This document shows, piece after piece, positions 9,540 to 17,236 of a DNA stretch of 38,646 nt. Source of the DNA: Paenibacillus phocaeensis (GTDB taxonomy: Bacteria > Bacillota > Bacilli > Paenibacillales > Paenibacillaceae); NCBI RefSeq assembly GCF_900021165.1, contig NZ_FCOQ01000006.1, positions 177,501-216,146 of the forward strand, in the 5' to 3' direction. The stretch's first letter is position 1. Every line of letters starts with the position of its first letter. The translations under genes were made by a program, and so were the position numbers. The notes under the pieces are model-generated. The model saw only the letters and a list, made by a program, of their open reading frames with translations. It ran no database searches and was not told where the DNA came from.

Positions 9540-9594
9540 AAAAAAAATCCCGACCCCTCATAGGTATGCGAATGCACCCTATTCGTAGTCAGGA
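9540..9594 (-). terminator. Riboswitch expression-platform terminator
   Basis: On the minus strand UCCUGAC (9594-9588) can pair with GUCGGGA (9554-9548), enclosing AUAGG/CCUAU (9582-9578 with 9564-9560), followed by a run of eight T residues (9547-9540). The 5' arm is the P3 3' strand and J3/1 of the aptamer, so the terminator and the folded aptamer cannot coexist. Confidence 0.7.
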
Positions 9595-9647
9595 ATTTAT
9601 GGTTCCTTGTAGAGACCCTCAATCCATATTACTGAGGATATACGAAT
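9581..9647 (-). ncRNA. Purine riboswitch aptamer, guanine-type
   Basis: The minus-strand leader folds as the purine aptamer. P1 is AUUCGUA/UACGAAU (9647-9641 with 9587-9581). P2 is CCUCAGU/AUUGAGG with the seven-base loop AAUAUGG. J2/3 contains the conserved UCUAC. P3 is AGGAA/UUCCU with the seven-base loop CCAUAAA. J3/1 reads GACU; the specificity base equivalent to xpt C74 is C (9588), which pairs with guanine rather than adenine. The outer pair of P3 is an A-G mismatch, a small departure from the consensus. It sits about 80 nt upstream of the FAD oxidoreductase start. Confidence 0.93.
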
Positions 9648-9690
9648 TTGATTGTTTGGCTGATGGATCAGTTATGATTTGAACAACCTG

Positions 9691-9719
9691 AGTATACGCG
9701 GAATAAACGGATAAGTCAA
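9691..9719 (-). promoter_or_regulatory. Sigma-A promoter of the riboswitch/oxidoreductase unit
   Basis: Minus-strand -35 TTGACT (9719-9714), 17-bp spacer, -10 TATACT (9696-9691). The predicted start near 9684 places the aptamer about 35 nt into the transcript. Confidence 0.8.
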
Positions 9720-9927
9720 TTCGAAATTTAAAAAATATTCGTATTTTAACCGATGGGAAAGATAAAAAAACAAAAATACGGGCATACATTGTGCAAAACA
9801 CGAACATTCTAGCAAAAGATACAAGCGTTTTGCCTCCCGTGGAGATTCGCGTTTAGGAGAGGTTGTATTATATAATAGACCTAGCTTCATATCTTTATAT
9901 TTAAAAATTGAGGAGTAGATGTATCGA

Positions 9928-11232
9928 ATGGACAGTGACAGGCAATTGGTATTAAATTTATTTTTGGTCGTGATTCTGATCGCGCTCACGGCGTTTTTCG
10001 TAGCGGTAGAATTTGCGATCGTTCGCGTCCGGGGCAGCCGGGTTGATCAGTTGATTGCGGAGGGACGGAAAGGTGCCGTCGCCGTCAAACAGGTCACCTC
10101 TAATCTGGACGGATTTTTATCCGCGTGTCAGCTCGGGATCACGATCACCGCGCTGGGGCTTGGATGGCTTGGAGAACCTACGGTGGAGCGCATGCTGCAT
10201 CCGTTGTTTCATAGCTTGGAGGTACCCGATGCGGTCGGCAGCGCACTTTCGTTTGTAATCGCGTTTGTGGTCATCACGTATTTCCACGTTGTTGTAGGCG
10301 AATTGGCCCCCAAGACGCTGGCCATCCGCAAAGCTGAGGACATCGCCATTCTTACGGCGAAACCGCTGATTCTATTTACGAAGGTCATGCGCCCTTTCAT
10401 TTGGGCCTTGAACGGCTCGGCCAACCAACTGGTGCGCCTGTTCGGCGTGAAGCCAGCTTCCGAGCATGAAGAAGCCCACTCGGAGGAAGAGCTGCAGATT
10501 ATCATTAACGAAAGCTTCGAGAGCGGCAAAATTAATCAAAGCGAATTCGGCTATGTGAACCGGATTTTCGCATTTGATAATTTGCTCGCCAAGGAAATTA
10601 TGGTACCGCGCACTGACATGGTGTGTTTATATAAGGACAAGACGCGGCAGGAGAACCTAGAGATCATCCGGGAGCAGCAATATACCCGGTTTCCCGTGGT
10701 TGAAGGCAGCAAAGACAACGTCATCGGCATCGTGAATACGAAGCAATTTTTCCTGGCCTATGAAGGCAACCCGAACGTGGATTTCGCCGCTTTGCTGCAG
10801 CCGGCGATGACCGTGTCAGAGGTCACTCCGGTGAATGAGCTGCTGAAGAAAATGCAGCAGGAAGGCACCCATATGGCGATCCTGATCGACGAATACGGGG
10901 GAACGGCTGGCTTGGTGGCGCTTGAGGACATTCTTGAGGAACTCGTCGGGGAAATCCGCGACGAATTTGATAAGGAAGAGGAAGATCCGATCGTCCAGCT
11001 AGACGAGTCCCATGTGGTCGCCCTCGGTACGGTGACGGTGAACCAGATCAACGACGTGCTGTTGACCGAACTGAGTACGGAAGAAGTAGATACGATCGGC
11101 GGCTGGCTCTACGGGATGAACCCTTCGCTGGATGTCGGGGATACGCTGGAGCATGAGAATTTAACCTTCAAGCTGTTGGAGAAGGAGCCCCACCGTTTCA
11201 AGAAGCTCGAAATCGTCAAGCACGATGCTTAA
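9928..11232 (+). CDS. CNNM/CorC-type membrane protein with CBS pair (hemolysin C family)
   Basis: A protein of about 434 residues. The N-terminal DUF21/CNNM transmembrane domain has a first helix in NLFLVVILIALTAFFVAVEF and further segments to about residue 150. A CBS-domain pair (about 205-330) follows, including KEIMVPRTDMVCL and GIVNTKQFFLAY, and then a CorC_HlyC domain (about 345-430) with VALGTVTVNQIND. Relatives act in divalent cation (Mg2+, Co2+) efflux or homeostasis; the older hemolysin name is misleading. AGGAG (9911-9915) is only 3 nt from ATG 9919 but 12 nt from ATG 9928; I prefer 9928. A TATAAT (9871-9876) upstream may be the -10 box, but no good -35 is seen. The gene is monocistronic with its own terminator. 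Confidence 0.92.
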   Translation: MDSDRQLVLNLFLVVILIALTAFFVAVEFAIVRVRGSRVDQLIAEGRKGAVAVKQVTSNLDGFLSACQLGITITALGLGWLGEPTVERMLHPLFHSLEVPDAVGSALSFVIAFVVITYFHVVVGELAPKTLAIRKAEDIAILTAKPLILFTKVMRPFIWALNGSANQLVRLFGVKPASEHEEAHSEEELQIIINESFESGKINQSEFGYVNRIFAFDNLLAKEIMVPRTDMVCLYKDKTRQENLEIIREQQYTRFPVVEGSKDNVIGIVNTKQFFLAYEGNPNVDFAALLQPAMTVSEVTPVNELLKKMQQEGTHMAILIDEYGGTAGLVALEDILEELVGEIRDEFDKEEEDPIVQLDESHVVALGTVTVNQINDVLLTELSTEEVDTIGGWLYGMNPSLDVGDTLEHENLTFKLLEKEPHRFKKLEIVKHDA

Positions 11233-11253
11233 TGCTTAAGACAGGCAATAGGG

Positions 11254-11296
11254 AAAGCGCGAACGCAGAGGAAATCTCTGCGGCTCGCGCTTTTTT
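11254..11296 (+). terminator. Rho-independent terminator after the CNNM gene
   Basis: Long GC-rich stem (AAAGCGCGA with TCGCGCTTT, inner CGCAGAG/CTCTGCG, loop GAAAT) followed by TTTTTT on the plus strand, about 20 bp after the stop codon. It separates the gene from the convergent DUF4129 gene. Confidence 0.9.
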
Positions 11297-11329
11297 AGAT
11301 TTTGGTCCTGGGGGTATGAGCAGGACGTT

Positions 11330-12877
11330 CTACATCGGCCAGCGCCGCCGCAGCTCCTTCACTTCCTCGTCTTGCGGCATCTCCTCGCCGTACCGCACCC
11401 GATAATACAGTCGAAGCAACGGGTTTATAGCGTCATCCGCGCCCTCTCGAACCCGGCTCTTCTCCCTTTCCGAAGTCTCCCCGCCAATAAGGAAGCGCCG
11501 TCTCCCGGATCTGGCTGCTTTGGTGATGTCAGCCTGCCGATCGCCGGTTGCCCGTCTCAGTTCATCTACCGTTTCCTGCGGCGTCAGATAGGGCTTTATC
11601 GAATACCCCTGCCCCTGCTTCTCCCGCAAAAACAAGCAGTATAAATAACGGACTCTTTCCCGGTTATCCTTCATTTCCTCCCAACGTTCCGGAGGTTTCC
11701 CGGCACGCCGCAAGCGGGAGCCGAACCGGCGCCACCCTTGCAGCGCGGACTCCCAAGTGAACAGGCTTGTCTCCTCATCGCGGAAGGCGGCTTCTTCTGG
11801 TGCGGCGCTTTCCCGACGCAGCAGGGACAGCAGGCGGTCGATCGCTTTGCGCCAGATTCCGCCGGCGTTCCTGTAGAGCCAATACAGGGCGAAACCCAGC
11901 AGTGCGGCAATGAGCAGGCCGCCGGAAATATAGAACGCATAATTTAAGATCCGCGCCAGCAAATCCGAATCCTGGGATTCCACCGACAGCATCGGTTCAG
12001 GCGGCAGAATTCCCGCTTCAGGCTCTTCTAACGGCGGAGGCGCGGGCTCCTGCGGGCGGGTTAACCAGCGCACGACCGCTTTGAGCATTCCCCACAGCAG
12101 GCCGCCGATCCAGCGGCCAACGCCGGCGGCAAGCAGCAGCGCGATCGCGATGATGACGCCGACGAACAGGCGGTTATGGCGGCGTAGCCCGGCGGGCAGT
12201 CGTTCGCCCGTTTCACCGGTTTGCGAGCTGTAGCGCAAATACTGGTGGTTGGTCACAAACAGCGCGGTGGCCAAGCAGAACACGCCGGCCCAGGTGATCA
12301 ACGGAGCGCTCCTTTGGAGCTCCTCGATTCGCGGATACAGGATTCCCGCCAGGAAATAGAGGCCTAGCCCGGCCCAATACAGCCGGAAGCTGCCCTGGCG
12401 ATTTTGGACCGTCATCCCCTGCAGCGAGCAGAACACACCGGCGGCCAGCAGCGCGGCGGTTTGCAGCAGTTGGACGACAGGGGCCGTTCCAGCGGTTGGC
12501 GCGCTCCCGAAGCCTAGCGCTCCCGCGCCCCCGGCCCAAGCGAAGGCGGCCGCGGCATAGGCCACGCCGAGCGTAAGGGCGGCCGCCCCGCGCTGCCACA
12601 GCTTGCGGAGACGCGTCCCGAGCAGGACGCCGGCCAGCGACAGCAGCGGGAGCAAAGCGAGCCCCGCTGCCGGGAATTCCGGCGGCCGAAGGAACACCGC
12701 GAACAAAATCCAAGCCGGCAGCAGCAGCACGTATTCCATAAGGCAAGTCAGCCAAAATCGCAGTATATGCACAAGGGAAGCGGATTCATTTTTACCGTCC
12801 CTTAGGGGTTCGTCGGCGTCTCCTCCCTTCCCCTGGAGCTTGAGGTTCTGATCCCTATATTCGCTCCTGTCGTCCAT
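11330..12877 (-). CDS. DUF4129-domain polytopic membrane protein
   Basis: About 515 residues. A charged N-terminus is followed by six or so hydrophobic segments in the first half (for example MEYVLLLPAWILFAVFL, AALTLGVAYAAAAFAWAGG, LFVGVIIAIALLLAAGVG). A Pro/Glu-rich outer loop (RPQEPAPPPLEEPEAG) comes next, then a single helix (GGLLIAALLGFALYWLY) and a cytoplasmic tail. The tail contains the DUF4129-like element RVRYLYCLFLREKQGQGY ... LTPQETVDELRR. ATG 12877 is chosen because GGGAGGG lies 8 nt upstream; an upstream ATG at 13015 would add 46 atypical residues. DUF4129 proteins usually follow MoxR-type ATPase and DUF58 genes, but neither is present here. The function is unknown. Confidence 0.8.
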   Translation of the reverse strand: MDDRSEYRDQNLKLQGKGGDADEPLRDGKNESASLVHILRFWLTCLMEYVLLLPAWILFAVFLRPPEFPAAGLALLPLLSLAGVLLGTRLRKLWQRGAAALTLGVAYAAAAFAWAGGAGALGFGSAPTAGTAPVVQLLQTAALLAAGVFCSLQGMTVQNRQGSFRLYWAGLGLYFLAGILYPRIEELQRSAPLITWAGVFCLATALFVTNHQYLRYSSQTGETGERLPAGLRRHNRLFVGVIIAIALLLAAGVGRWIGGLLWGMLKAVVRWLTRPQEPAPPPLEEPEAGILPPEPMLSVESQDSDLLARILNYAFYISGGLLIAALLGFALYWLYRNAGGIWRKAIDRLLSLLRRESAAPEEAAFRDEETSLFTWESALQGWRRFGSRLRRAGKPPERWEEMKDNRERVRYLYCLFLREKQGQGYSIKPYLTPQETVDELRRATGDRQADITKAARSGRRRFLIGGETSEREKSRVREGADDAINPLLRLYYRVRYGEEMPQDEEVKELRRRWPM

Positions 12878-13024
12878 AACGTCATCCCTCCCGTGTTCCC
12901 TCCGCTTGCATCGGCCGTCTTCCGATCGTACGGAAGCTCTTCTATCACTAGCTTCATCATACCACAGAGGAGAGCCCTGCGGATGCGGCGCCGTGAGCTC
13001 CGGGCAACAACGCAAACCGAGAAA

Positions 13025-13050
13025 CCCCGCTCTTCAAGCAAGAGACGGGG
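13025..13050 (-). terminator. Probable weak terminator of the epimerase gene
   Basis: Minus-strand hairpin CCCCG(T)CTCTT / AAGAGCGGGG with a five-base loop, followed by TTTCTCGGTTT rather than a clean T run. It lies between the epimerase stop (13066) and the DUF4129 gene. Confidence 0.5.
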
Positions 13051-13065
13051 AGGATAGGAACCATT

Positions 13066-14034
13066 CTAGATCGCCGATGTTTCGCTGTAGCTGGTTCGCT
13101 GAACAAGCAGGGGTTTTTTTCGCGCTTCCGTTTCGAATTCCGTCATCTCCAGCAGCCCGTCGTACAGTGAATACCGGGGTTCCCACCAGAGAATGTCCCG
13201 AGCTTTGCCGTTATCCAGCACGCTTTGTTCGATATCTCCCGACTGGGCGGGCCGAAACTGCGGCTGCACATTGCGGCCGGTGATCTCTTTCAGCATCCCC
13301 AGCGCCTCCAGGAGTGAGATGCCGCGTCCACTGCTCACATTGAGGACTTGATTGCCCGCACATCGCAGCGCCTGCACGTTCGCCTCCGCAATATCTTTGA
13401 CATACACGAAATCCCGTGTCTGAAGGCCGTCCCCGTACACCTCCAGGGGAAGTCCCGCGATCATCCGCTCCACGAACGCCGTCAGCACCCCGTCCTCACC
13501 GGAGCGCCGTTCCCGAATCCCGTACACATTGGCATATCGCAAAATGGCGTAACTGAGCCCGTAGCGGTCGCTGAACGATTGGATATACATCTCCGAGACC
13601 CGTTTGGATACGCCGTAAAAAGACAAAGGCTCTGTTCCGTCCGACTCCTGGATCGGCAGTTCGTCCGGATCCCCGTACACTGCTGCCGATGAAGCGAATA
13701 CGATCCGCTGCACCCCGAAACGGACGCATTGCTTCAACACTTGGATCGTCCCCAGGATGTTCGTCTCTGCGTCAGCCGTAGGGTTCTGCAAGGACCGGCG
13801 TACGCTCGTTTGAGCCGCAAGGTGGATGACCGCATCCGGGCGTTCCTCGGCAAAAATCGCTTCCAGCTCCTCCGACACAATGTCCGCCGTATAGGAAGTG
13901 ACCCGTTCGTCCTTTTTCTGCACATTCCCGATCGTTGCGATATCGACTACCACCACTTGCTCCCCCTCGTCCAACAGCCGCTTGACCGTGTGACGGCCGA
14001 TAAACCCCGCTCCACCCGTGACCAGCACCTTCAT
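13066..14034 (-). CDS. NAD-dependent epimerase/dehydratase, nucleotide-sugar 4-epimerase-like
   Basis: An extended short-chain dehydrogenase of 322 residues. It has the Rossmann motif VLVTGGAGFIGRHTVKRLL at the N-terminus and a catalytic Ser in FASSAAVYGD. The YxxxK element is YGVSK, and the C-terminal substrate-domain motif is YGDGLQTRDFVYVKDIAEA. The closest families are UDP-glucose/UDP-GlcNAc 4-epimerases, which interconvert gluco and galacto sugars. ATG 14034 is preceded by GGGGAG with 8-nt spacing; the longer form from 14133 would carry an atypical leader. It is divergent from the LCP gene and adjacent to the polysaccharide locus, so supply of a UDP-sugar precursor is plausible. Exact substrate is not decidable from motifs alone. 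Confidence 0.85.
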   Translation of the reverse strand: MKVLVTGGAGFIGRHTVKRLLDEGEQVVVVDIATIGNVQKKDERVTSYTADIVSEELEAIFAEERPDAVIHLAAQTSVRRSLQNPTADAETNILGTIQVLKQCVRFGVQRIVFASSAAVYGDPDELPIQESDGTEPLSFYGVSKRVSEMYIQSFSDRYGLSYAILRYANVYGIRERRSGEDGVLTAFVERMIAGLPLEVYGDGLQTRDFVYVKDIAEANVQALRCAGNQVLNVSSGRGISLLEALGMLKEITGRNVQPQFRPAQSGDIEQSVLDNGKARDILWWEPRYSLYDGLLEMTEFETEARKKPLLVQRTSYSETSAI

Positions 14035-14278
14035 CGTCTCGACTCCCCTATTCCCAAAAAATATCGGCGTTTGCCCCGTTTCAACCACCTTATGAAGGTC
14101 TAGTCCGGAATAGACTGAAAAAAATGCCGGCATTTCATCATGGTGGCACGTTTTCGCTCATTCGGGAGAAGGGCGGCGGTATCCCATTCCGCGTATAGAA
14201 TCTCGATTCCCTTAATATACTGCTATGAATTCCTTTAACGAGATCTCGCCTAATTCGCTAGAGACGGAGTGGAAACGA

Positions 14279-15361
14279 ATGAAAATAAAAATACGCAAAG
14301 CTGTAGCCATCCCTTTGATCCTTCTTCTGCTTCTGGCTGGCGGTCTGCTGACCGCTTATTTCAAATACGAGCCGTCCCGGCATTTCCGCAGCACGGACAT
14401 CCCGGTATTGGCCACGCCGGAGTCGGCCGGTGAATCGGAGGCTTCGGATCGAACTGCGAAGGGATTCGGCAAGGAAACGAAAGGAGCCGGTCAACCCGGC
14501 GCTGACCGCACGGGCACGGCTGGAGAGGCTGCGGCGGCAGATCCTTCATCGGCCGAGGAGATCCGCGGAGCCCGGGGCAGCTTTAACCTGCTGCTGCTGG
14601 CCACCGATGCCCGGGCGGACGAAGCCTCACGCACGGACGTATTGATGCTGGCTCACGTCAATCCGGAGCAAAATACGGTCAGCCTCGTATCCATCCCCCG
14701 CGACACCCGGGTCCACCTTCCCGGCATCGGTTTGACCAAGATCAACCATGCTCACGCGATGGCGGAAGCAGGCGGTAAAGGCGGCCATGCCGGTACCCTC
14801 GCCGCGATCCAGGCTGTCAGCAATTTATGCCGCTGCTCCATTAACTATTACGTCAAAACCAACTTTGACGGATTCGAGCATTTCGTCGATACGATCGGCG
14901 GCTTGGACGTTAAGCTGGATGCTCCCGTCAAGCTGACCTATAATTATCGGACCTTGCCTGCCGGTGAACAGCATTGGAACGGCGAGACCACCCTCGATTT
15001 CGTGCGAGAGCGCAAATCGCTGGAAGACGGCGACAATGCCCGGCAGCGAAATCAGGCATTGGTCGTTCAGGCGATGGCCCGTAAGCTGCTCACCCCGGAC
15101 AACCTCGCCCGGCTGCCTGAGCTGATCCGGCAAGTGAAGGAGGATATTTTGGATACGAACCTCACCGATGGCGATATGCTTAGTCTGGCTTGGATGGTCC
15201 GCGGGATCGACCCCGAGGAGATGTACTTTGTCCAGTTTCCGGGGAGCAGCGGCAAAGCCCATGACCCGCTCGTCGACGCCGAGCTCTATTACTGGCTCCC
15301 GGATATGATGGCCTGGTCCGAGCTATCCCGTCGCGTCCTGGGGGATGCGTCCGATGAGTAG
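14279..15361 (+). CDS. LytR-CpsA-Psr (LCP) family cell-wall polymer ligase
   Basis: A 360-residue type II membrane protein. It has a short cytoplasmic basic tail, one transmembrane helix (AVAIPLILLLLLAGGLLTAYF), a low-complexity Gly/Ala/Ser/Glu linker to about residue 97, and an extracellular LCP domain. LCP hallmarks are RTDVLMLAHVN, SIPRDTRVHLPG, TKINHAHA, DTIGGLDVKLDAPV and DFVRERKSLEDGDNARQRNQ, which include the arginines that bind the polyprenyl-pyrophosphate head group. The family transfers undecaprenyl-linked teichoic acids or capsules to peptidoglycan. ATG 14279 is preceded by GGAG with 9-nt spacing. It overlaps the next gene (ATGAGTAG), so the two are coupled. A TATACT at 14216-14221 may be a -10 box, but no good -35 is seen. 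It probably anchors the polymer made by the neighbouring locus. Confidence 0.9.
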   Translation: MKIKIRKAVAIPLILLLLLAGGLLTAYFKYEPSRHFRSTDIPVLATPESAGESEASDRTAKGFGKETKGAGQPGADRTGTAGEAAAADPSSAEEIRGARGSFNLLLLATDARADEASRTDVLMLAHVNPEQNTVSLVSIPRDTRVHLPGIGLTKINHAHAMAEAGGKGGHAGTLAAIQAVSNLCRCSINYYVKTNFDGFEHFVDTIGGLDVKLDAPVKLTYNYRTLPAGEQHWNGETTLDFVRERKSLEDGDNARQRNQALVVQAMARKLLTPDNLARLPELIRQVKEDILDTNLTDGDMLSLAWMVRGIDPEEMYFVQFPGSSGKAHDPLVDAELYYWLPDMMAWSELSRRVLGDASDE

Positions 15362-16649
15362 ATCGCTCCTGCCTCGTACGGCCGACCGGCTTCGCCCCGG
15401 CGGCGGGAAGCCTCGCCGGCCTCAGCTCCAGGGGCTGGTTGCCATTCTGCTTATTGTGGGATTGAGCTGGGGTTTGCTGCTGCGATGGGGGCCTTCCCCT
15501 CCTTTCCCTTCTCCCAGCTTCAATGTGAAAGATGCCGGTGCCAAGGGAGACGGGATCACGGACGATACCGCTGTCTTTATGCGCGTGCTTCGCCAAGCGG
15601 CAGCCACCGGCCGCAGCACAACCGTCATTGTTCCCCCCGGCACTTACTTGCTCAGCTTGGACGAGCCGCTGCCCGTTCGCAGCGGCGTAACTGTCCGCGG
15701 TCTGGGCCGTCCGATTTTGAAGTTCCGGGCAATCACCAGCGCCCGTTACGGGTTTGAGGCCGTTTCGGTCCAGGGGCGCAAGATCCGCATCGACGGCGTC
15801 GTGATAGACGGCGGCGCACGTCTGACCCGCGGCATCGGCATCCATAGCGGTTCAACAGACGTACAGATCGTAAACAGTACAATCCAGGATTTAAGCCAGC
15901 CGTTAGAGCCCAAGCACCCGTTGTCCGCCACGGTTGTTGCCGGCATTATGATCTACGGCGACACCAGGGACGTTCAGATCCTCGGCTGCACGCTCACCCG
16001 GATCTCCGCGCGAGAGGCTGCGCCGGTCGCCCGGGGAATTATGGCCTGGAGCGAACCCGGTCGGACGATCGCCCGCCGGGTCAATATCACGGGCAACCTC
16101 ATTTCTTATATTTCACCGCGGGAGGATGCGGACGGTATCTATTTTGATCAGCCGCCGGATTCCTTGCCGCTATCGGATTCGGTCATCTCAGGCAACGTCA
16201 TCCACCATGCCGCCAAACGCGGCATCAAAATCTCCGCTCCCGGCATCGTCGTGAAGAACAACCGGATCCTCAATTCCTTTTTCGGGAATAACCGCTATCT
16301 CGTTACGCCCAAAGACCCGCTGCCCCAGGACATGTACGCCGCCATATCCGTTTATGCCGGCGATGTGACCGTGTCCGGCAACATCGTCGGGGGGGCCGGC
16401 AGCTACTATGCCGCGATTGAAGCCGATGTCGGTGCCGCAGACGGCGTCGTCATCGAGCATAACGTCATCGAAAGCGGCGGGAGCCCGCCCTTTCCTAATT
16501 CGAGCGGGATCCGCCTCGGTCAAATTGGCGGCTTCCAAATTACCGGAAACACCATCGGCGGCGCCGAAACGCCGATCCGCTTGTCGGACGAAGCCCGGGC
16601 AGCGCTGGCCTCCGGAGCAGGGACACTGACGGACAATGCGGTGGAGTAA
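15354..16649 (+). CDS. Membrane-anchored right-handed beta-helix protein (pectate-lyase-3-like)
   Basis: About 431 residues. An N-terminal Arg-rich stretch and one transmembrane segment (GLVAILLIVGLSWGLLLRWG) are followed by a parallel beta-helix domain. The domain begins with FNVKDAGAKGDGITDDT, the usual start of the pectate-lyase-3/GH28-related fold. Repeated turns such as NVIHHAAKRGIKIS, GNIVGGAGSYYAAIE and ITGNTIGG form the coils. It is clearly paralogous to the 34304-35581 protein, sharing DMYAAISVYAGD/DMYAAISIYGGD and the AAIE segment. Related proteins act as polysaccharide lyases, epimerases or hydrolases, but catalytic residues cannot be assigned here. The start overlaps the LCP stop; ATG 15345 is an alternative start. 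Outer-surface processing of the exopolysaccharide is the best guess. Confidence 0.8.
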   Translation: MSRSLLPRTADRLRPGGGKPRRPQLQGLVAILLIVGLSWGLLLRWGPSPPFPSPSFNVKDAGAKGDGITDDTAVFMRVLRQAAATGRSTTVIVPPGTYLLSLDEPLPVRSGVTVRGLGRPILKFRAITSARYGFEAVSVQGRKIRIDGVVIDGGARLTRGIGIHSGSTDVQIVNSTIQDLSQPLEPKHPLSATVVAGIMIYGDTRDVQILGCTLTRISAREAAPVARGIMAWSEPGRTIARRVNITGNLISYISPREDADGIYFDQPPDSLPLSDSVISGNVIHHAAKRGIKISAPGIVVKNNRILNSFFGNNRYLVTPKDPLPQDMYAAISVYAGDVTVSGNIVGGAGSYYAAIEADVGAADGVVIEHNVIESGGSPPFPNSSGIRLGQIGGFQITGNTIGGAETPIRLSDEARAALASGAGTLTDNAVE

Positions 16650-16689
16650 GGGATTGATTAGTTTTTGCAGCGTGCTTGTTCTAGGTTAC

Positions 16690-16930
16690 TTTAGGGGGCG
16701 GGTTGGGGGTGATGCGTGCGTACTGTGTGTTGGGTTCGTGCTGGATGCGTGTTGGTGGATGTTGGGGCGAGCTGCGTGTGTGCCGTGTGTTTTGGGGTGT
16801 GCAACGGGGGCGAGTGGAGTGTGTATTTGGCGCATATTGTGTGTGTTGAGTGTGTGTTGAGTGTGTGTTGAGTGTGTGCTGGAGGTGTGTTGTGTTGGGG
16901 CGAGCTGCGTGCGTGAGAGGGGCGGGTGGA
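16690..16930. repeat. GT-rich strand-skewed low-complexity tract with short tandem repeats
   Basis: The plus strand is dominated by G and T. It contains an 11-bp tandem unit TGTGTGTTGAG (16840-16872, plus a decayed fourth copy to 16883) and a 19-bp direct repeat TGTTGGGGCGAGCTGCGTG at 16760-16778 and 16893-16911. No convincing coding potential is seen: frames here give only Val/Cys/Gly-rich or Thr/His-rich strings. The gene-free interval 16650-17236 consists of this tract plus the hairpin array that follows. Confidence 0.8.
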
Positions 16931-17015
16931 GGCGTGCCATATGCGAGTTGGGTGTAATTTGCCCTGGAGAAGGGACTGTTATAATAAACGATGGATGGGC
17001 ACACCTTATTTTCAA

Positions 17016-17196
17016 AAATGTTGCATTTTCTACAACACTTCAGACACTATTCCGCTCAAAAACCCCGAAATGCTGCAATACCTGCAACATTTCGGGGCTT
17101 TTTGCCTACAGCACTCTAAATTTGTTGTACTTTTTGCAACATTTCGGTTAATCATCTCCTAAATGCAAGAAAATGCTGCCCAAAATGCAACATTTT
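17016..17196. repeat. Array of four TGTTGCA/TGCAACA hairpin elements with about 51-bp spacing
   Basis: Four inverted-repeat elements start at about 17016, 17068, 17117 and 17168, a spacing of 49-52 bp. The arms are variants of AAATGTTGCA and TGCAACATTT with short loops. They belong to the same family as the 28688-29239 array. Copies here are more diverged from each other than those in the second array. Confidence 0.8.
17058..17105. terminator. Bidirectional terminator built from a hairpin-repeat element
   Basis: Stem CCCCGAAATG-TGCA / TGCA-CATTTCGGGG with loop ATACC and one mismatch. It is flanked by AAAAA on the left and TTTTT on the right, so both strands end in a T run. It lies between the convergent beta-helix gene (+) and glycosylphosphotransferase gene (-) and would serve both. 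Confidence 0.75.
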
Positions 17197-17236
17197 CGGC
17201 TAAAGCGCGCGGCTAAGGTGCTGTTACCTGTTGCTG

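Noticed and set aside
9871..9876. TATAAT as promoter of the CNNM gene
   Set aside because: The hexamer is perfect, but no acceptable -35 or extended -10 was found, so it is mentioned only under the gene.
16636..17162. Open frames of 60-110 codons in the GT-rich tract on both strands
   Set aside because: Val/Cys- or Thr/His-rich low-complexity translations with no ribosome site or recognisable domain.
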